A stretch of DNA of 64,000 nt. It comes from Epiperipatus broadwayi. Its lineage: Eukaryota; Onychophora; Udeonychophora; Euonychophora; Peripatidae. Positions 58,819 to 64,000 of the stretch are shown here, piece by piece. The notes under the pieces were generated by a model. It saw only the letters and a program-made list of their open reading frames with translations. It made no database searches and had not been told where the DNA came from. The position numbers and the translations under genes were made by a program. The stretch's first letter is position 1. Every line of letters starts with the position of its first letter. The DNA is taken from contig JAQFVV010006197.1 of NCBI GenBank assembly GCA_028023455.1, positions 17,231,254-17,295,253 of the forward strand, read 5' to 3'.

Positions 58819-59697
58819 ATTGTCACTTAGAAAAAGATTATATAGCAACAGCAATATCACATGACTTTCCTATATGCTTTCAAGAACAGTTATCTTCATA
58901 ACTATATACTGTATGCTTAAATGCATCAGATCCAGCTTGAAATATAAGTATTGATGAAAGCAATAAACAGAAACCTGCCTAGAGATGATTTTCTATAGCA
59001 GTATACCATCTGGTATCCAATGATTATTCAAGCTCACAGTAAATGGCTTTAGAAAAGAGTGAAAATAACATCTTTTGGGAAACACTATATGTAGTTTGAT
59101 TAAATATGAAACACATTAGTTGCTAAAAAAATATCTTATCAAACATGTTTATGCAAATGAGAATTATTTAATTGTTCTTTTTATTCTAATACATAAAAAT
59201 TAACTGCAAAGGATAATAAACATAACAAAAAAAAAAAAGACAAATGAATTATAGCAAATATGTAGGAGAATAAAATAGTACTAATTAGAGGATGGTCATA
59301 TTTTTTAAAAAAAAAAACACGAATATTTTATTATCTAAAACAGATATTTTCCAAATTTTCATAGTATTTTATTAAAAATAGTATGTAAATATAATTTTAC
59401 TTTTTGTATGTGACCATAAAAAGTATCTCAATTCTCTTATCATATTAAAAAAAATAGGTACATATTCATAGTATCAATATTCTTTATGTATACAAGCACA
59501 CATTCATTAATAAAATAAAAACAAAACAAAGAGAACAAAAACAAACAACAATAAATATTTTAGGAACATTTGCAATCTAAGATACAAAACATGTCTTTAA
59601 AAATAAATAAATAAATTTAGACTTACAATGTTAATAACCTTTATATATACAAGCACACATTCATAAATAAAACAAAACAAAGAGAACAACACTTGAT
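58819..59697. other. AT-rich spacer
   Basis: A word pair (TATATACAAGCACACATTCA then TAAATAAAAC) occurs twice, near 59490 and 59644, so there is a local duplication of about 150 bp just upstream of the 2-kb units. No gene was found. Confidence 0.4.
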
Positions 59698-61766
59698 ATT
59701 GTACTGGTCGAAAAACGTCCACCACCTAAACTGCAAGTCGGATCCAAACTCAGCTGAACCAAACTGAATTCAAACCCAATTCACCAGTTCAGATCAATGG
59801 ATGATCTAAATCGATGGCACAGTGCTATGCGCCAAGAAACTAGCTCAACGGTTGATGAGGATTAGAGACCCCTGAACTGACATTAATATTGGATAATAAA
59901 CTGACTAAAGATAATTTTAAATCGAGTCCTATGTATATGTTCGGTTTGCCAACACAGACAGTGAGCCTTAATATTAAATAATTATTGAATAAAAGACTTA
60001 AGAAACCAAGTGTGTTAATAAAATATTTAATAATACTAGTAATAGTTTTGTTCAATTTAAATGATGATTATATTAATTACTTCTAGTCCTTAAACATAGT
60101 TTATAATTATAATAAGAATGGCAGTTCCTATTATATGCCAACGAGTATTACGCAATATTATGGAATTCTATGTCTATGCCCCAACAAGAAACTAAAGGCA
60201 GATAAAGATATTCAGTTGTAAAGGAAATTATGATTCTTATTTTATACAGAAGAATGTAAGATTTATTTTCACATTCGCAAATCCATTCATGAAGAGCAAG
60301 ATACGTATTTAGGGCATAACCTTAACTTTTATTAGAAAACCTATTTAATTCGAAATAATTGAGAAGTTGTTCGACCCTAATTGAAATCACTTCATCATGA
60401 ATTACGAGCATCAGAACGGGCTTTACTGGAACAGAGAGGTAAGAGTGCTGACGAATTATGAGCTACAAAGTAAACATGAAAGATAATCGCTGGTCGGTAG
60501 TTTAAGTATAATGGCGGCTTGTATTTCACAAGTCTTACTGCCCATTGGAAATGTGGAATACGGGGAAAACCAGGCCGAGTCGTAACTACGAACCTTTGGT
60601 GTTCCAATTATAACATGAGCATGGGAAGAAGTGCTTTCTTCCTTTATAATTAAAATAACAGAAATATTACCACCGACAAGTCTAATGGAGTGGAAGATTG
60701 TCCTACGTCAGCAATGTTCGACGATGATGACTAGAGAGTCACCGTTTGAATAATAAAACCCAATTATGACTTGATCAATTTAATTAAAGTCAAACGAGCT
60801 TTTAATTAAAATTATTTTAAAGTATTTGTAAATCATATTAATTATGCCCCAAACATTGTGCCCCTCCTGAATCTTAATAGCGAGTAACAGAAATTTGAAT
60901 TAAAGTATATTTGATTCCTTTATCGGCCCTTTTGCAAGAACAACATATTTTAACATTATATAAGAATAACTAAATATTGGTGAACACGAGAAAATAGCTG
61001 GGGCATAGATTAGAAACGGAGCTAATTATTTATTAGTAGTCAATTATAAAAATAGTAAACATTTAATAATTTCTTTCAACTCGATGATTAACAGAACGTA
61101 TAAATTTAGTTCTAATGGGCGAGAATTACGATTAGACTTAATATTATATTATTTGCATAAAGCAAATGGAACGAAGGAGCTCATCGAGTCGAAGGATTAT
61201 TGGCATATAATTAAAAATAAACAACATTAATAAATCACACAATAAATATATATAATATAATAAATGAACTACCATCGTAAGAAAGGAAAGTTAAAGACTA
61301 GAGGTTGAGAGAATTTATATAATTTAAAATAGCATAAATAAAAAGTTTTACACAGAGTATTACATTTATAAATGAGAAGAGCTCTTAAAGAGAGTGTAAA
61401 GTAAAGTTCGGAACTGGTCAGAAAGTTACGATTCATGATGGAAATATATTACCGTTTCTCCCGGGACTTGTTCCTTAGTTTACAGTCCGAGTTGATGGAA
61501 ACGTAGGCACGCATTTAGTTGATTACTTGAACAGCATTTTATTTGATTGTGGCAGCATGATTGGTCTGGAAAGGATTTAGCAGCTTCATTGAAGATTTTC
61601 AGGGGACTTCAGGAACCGTAGCCAGATTCCCGACATTTAGCCCCTTACCATGATCGGAACACTATTTGAATTCATGATTTTAAAAAGCACAGAATTTACT
61701 GGCACTTTTCTGCAACAAAGATCGCTTCTCCCTTCTCCAAACTTTCCAGAACTATTTATACTGTAT
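59698..61766. repeat. 2.07-kb direct repeat, unit 1
   Basis: Begins TGTACTGGTCGAAAAACG and ends CAGAACTATTTATACTGTAT. It shares its word order with unit 2: CTCAGCTGAACC, GGCACAGTGC, ATGCGCCAAGAA, GTTCGG(T/G)TTGCCAACACAG, ATGCCAACRATTATTAC-type, TTATGCCC, GAGCTCATCGAGTCG and CAGCATGATYGGTC. A TATA-like CTATTTATACTG lies at the end of each unit. No open frame is conserved between units. It could be a long LTR or a satellite-like unit. Confidence 0.85.
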
Positions 61767-63735
61767 TGTACCGGTCGAAACCCACCACCACCGCACGTCA
61801 AATCGGATTCAAACTCAGCTGAACCAAAACTGAATTCAAACCCAACTCAACAGCTCAGATAGCAGAAATCGAAGGCACAGTGCCATGCGCCAAGAACTAG
61901 CTCAACGGTTGGTGAGGACTAGAGACCCGTTATACTGACACGAATATCAATTAACTTTGACTACTTTTAAATCGAATCATATGTATGTTCGGGTTGCCAA
62001 CACAGACAGCGAGTAGTAACATTTAAATAATTATAAAAGAATGATGAACTGAGAAACCAAGTATGTTAGAAAATATTTAATAAGAATAATTTGTTTCGTT
62101 TCCATAAAACATAGAATGCATTAATTACCTCTAGTCTTTAAGAGAATTTACAAATATAATAAGAGTGGCGGTCCTTATCATATGCCAACAATTATTACAC
62201 AACATAGAATTCTATGTCTATGCCCCCAACGAGAAATATAAAGGCGGATAAAGGTATTCATTAAGAACGGAAATGATTGTTCTAATTTTATTACGGTGGA
62301 ATGTGAGATTTATTTTCACGTTCGGAAATCTATTCATGAAGAGCAAAACGTATTTTAGGGCATAACGTTAAAATTGATTTGAAACTTATTGAATTAATAA
62401 TATATTTGAGAATTTGTTCGACTTTAATTTAAATCACTTCATCACGAATTACGAGCATGGAGCGGGTTTTACCGGAACAGAGATGCAACGGTACTGGCGG
62501 CTTACGAGGCAGAGAGTAAAATTGAAATATGATCGCTAGTCGATGATTGAAGTCCTATGACTAATGAATACGAAAGGAGGTACTTTCTTCCTTGAGAAAT
62601 TTAAATAAGAGAATATGATCACCGACCAGCCTAACGGAGCGGAAGATTGCCCTGCGTCAGCAACGTTCGATGATGATGATGACTTGATGGTCATCGTTGA
62701 AAAATAAAACCCAGTAGAATGCTCTACGTGATGACTTGACCAATTAATTAAAGTCAAGCGGGCTTTTAAAAAAACTTATTTGAAAGTATTTGGAAACTAT
62801 ATTAACTATGCCCTAACAACGTGCTCTTCCTGAAGCTAAAGAAAATAACAAAGTGGAATTAAAATATAGTTAACCCTTCATCGACCCATTTTGCAATAAA
62901 AATATTCAAAGATTATATTTAAATAAATATATATTAGTGGAACAATAAATCAATATTTTAATCTTATGTGAGTATAAAAAAAACACTTGCAACTTAAGAG
63001 CTGGGGACATAGGTGAAAAACGGAGCTAATAATTTATTATTAGCCAATTATAAAAATAGTAAACATGTAATATTTCTTTCGACTCGATGATTGATAGAAC
63101 TTATAAATTTAGTTCTAATGGGCGAGAATTACTATTTAAAATTAATATATTATTTGCGTGAGGTAAATAGATCAAAGGAGCTCATCGAGTCGAGAGATTA
63201 TTGGCATATAATTTTAAATCCGACATTAAAGCACACAAATATATATATATATTAAATGAACCGCCAGGTAAGAAAAGAAAAGTTTAAAGACTAGAGATTG
63301 AAAGACTTACGCTATAGATTTACAGTAGCATTTTATAAATATTTTACATTGAAGAATAAAGAGCTCTTAAATAGGAGGAGAGCAGAATAAAGTTCGAACT
63401 GGCCAGAAAGTTTAACGTTCATTTAGAAATATATTACCCTTCCGTGCTGAGTCCTTAATTTACACCTCCAGGTTGTCAAAACGCAGGCACCACTGATTGA
63501 TTACTGGAACAGCATTTTAATAGCTTTTCATAATTTTAGCAGCATGATCGGTCCGGAAAAGATTCAGCAGCCCCATTGAAGATTTCTCGGGACTTTAGGA
63601 ACCATAGCCAGATTCCTGATGTTTTAGCCCTCTATCATGATGAAATACAATTTATACGCACAGAGTTCACTGCACTACTCGACAACAAAAGCTAGCCTTT
63701 TTCCTGACTTTTCAGGGCTATATATACTGTTCACT
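61767..63735. repeat. 2-kb direct repeat, unit 2
   Basis: Begins TGTACCGGTCGAAACCCACC immediately after unit 1 and ends CAGGGCTATATATACTGT. It is roughly 80-85% alike to unit 1 with many indels, so the tandem arrangement is not recent. There is no internal retroelement region between the two. Confidence 0.85.
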
Positions 63736-64000
63736 GATGCCTCCGGCTAGCGCTCATTTTATTATCAATGTGTTTTTTTATAATTAGTTGTTTTCAAATA
63801 CATTCCCTCGATAAGGCTTTCAAACTAATTAGCTTGAATTCCTTCTCTAATTGAAAATGAATTCTTAAAATCTGAAAATGATTTAATTAGAAAAATGAAT
63901 CCTTATCTTTTTCCAATTCATAAAGCTTTACTATTGTTTTTAAGAATTTTAAAGCTTATCGAAGGAATGTAGCTTTTAATCACCGAAACTTTACAAATTA
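63736..64000. other. Sequence after the tandem units
   Basis: AT-rich, no feature recognised. A short GCCTCCGGCTAGCGCTC patch near 63739-63756 marks the unit boundary. Confidence 0.4.

Overview
This window is eukaryotic and almost certainly from an invertebrate animal. It is very AT-rich (about three quarters A+T by eye). It has no bacterial-style operons, no open reading frame longer than about 140 codons, and a dense load of metazoan transposon families. These are Merlin/IS1595-like DNA transposons, a hAT relic of the ZBED5/GTF2IRD2 type, a Penelope-like element with a GIY-YIG endonuclease domain, APE-type LINEs, Ty3/gypsy elements and tRNA-derived SINE pieces. I cannot separate arthropod, cnidarian and mollusc origins from the sequence alone.

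Host genes are sparse. Three well-formed minus-strand exons (37206-37262, 32148-32246, 26379-26459, all intron phase 0) look like the 3' end of one unrecognised protein gene with introns of about 5-6 kb. A fourth well-formed minus-strand exon (6008-6184) carries an in-frame TGA and may belong to a pseudogene or an unusual gene. No other host gene could be supported.

Layout from left to right. 0.5-4.1 kb holds SINE-tail foldbacks and a 0.94 kb TIR element with IS630/mariner-like ends. 4.6-5.0 kb is a 186-bp tandem duplication. 6.0-6.2 kb is the TGA exon. 8.2-10.1 kb is an LTR-like block. 11.7-12.3 kb is a LINE relic. 13.6-16.4 kb is a hAT relic. 17.6-18.4 kb is a LINE endonuclease relic. 19.1-20.1 kb is a Penelope-like copy with an inverted 5' piece. 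20.1-23.05 kb is a long inverted-repeat element with a near-perfect 175-bp tandem duplication. 23.5-25.2 kb is a minus-strand gypsy pol relic. 26.4-37.3 kb is the 3' part of the minus-strand gene; its introns hold SINEs, LINEs, a small Merlin element and a perfect palindrome of about 72 bp per arm. 38.5-40.6 kb is a LINE relic. 40.7-53.6 kb is a gypsy element. Inside it sits a 7.9-kb composite of LTRs with 1-kb inverted arms and, inside one of those LTRs, a 2.5-kb Merlin element: three nested levels, two of them with recoverable target duplications. 54.8-55.0 kb is a promoter-like LTR fragment. 57.5-58.8 kb is another Merlin element. 59.7-63.7 kb is two direct copies of a 2-kb unit.

The most striking pattern is a group of three Merlin-like elements (34091-35021, 46612-49087, 57493-58810). 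They have different terminal inverted repeats but one architecture: 8-bp target duplications, ends beginning GGT, an N-terminal transposase piece with the motif LP-x-TEA, tandem repeats where the catalytic domain should be, and a GC-rich motif (consensus GGCCCGGTAACGTTATA) placed 80-81 bp from the 3' end in all three.
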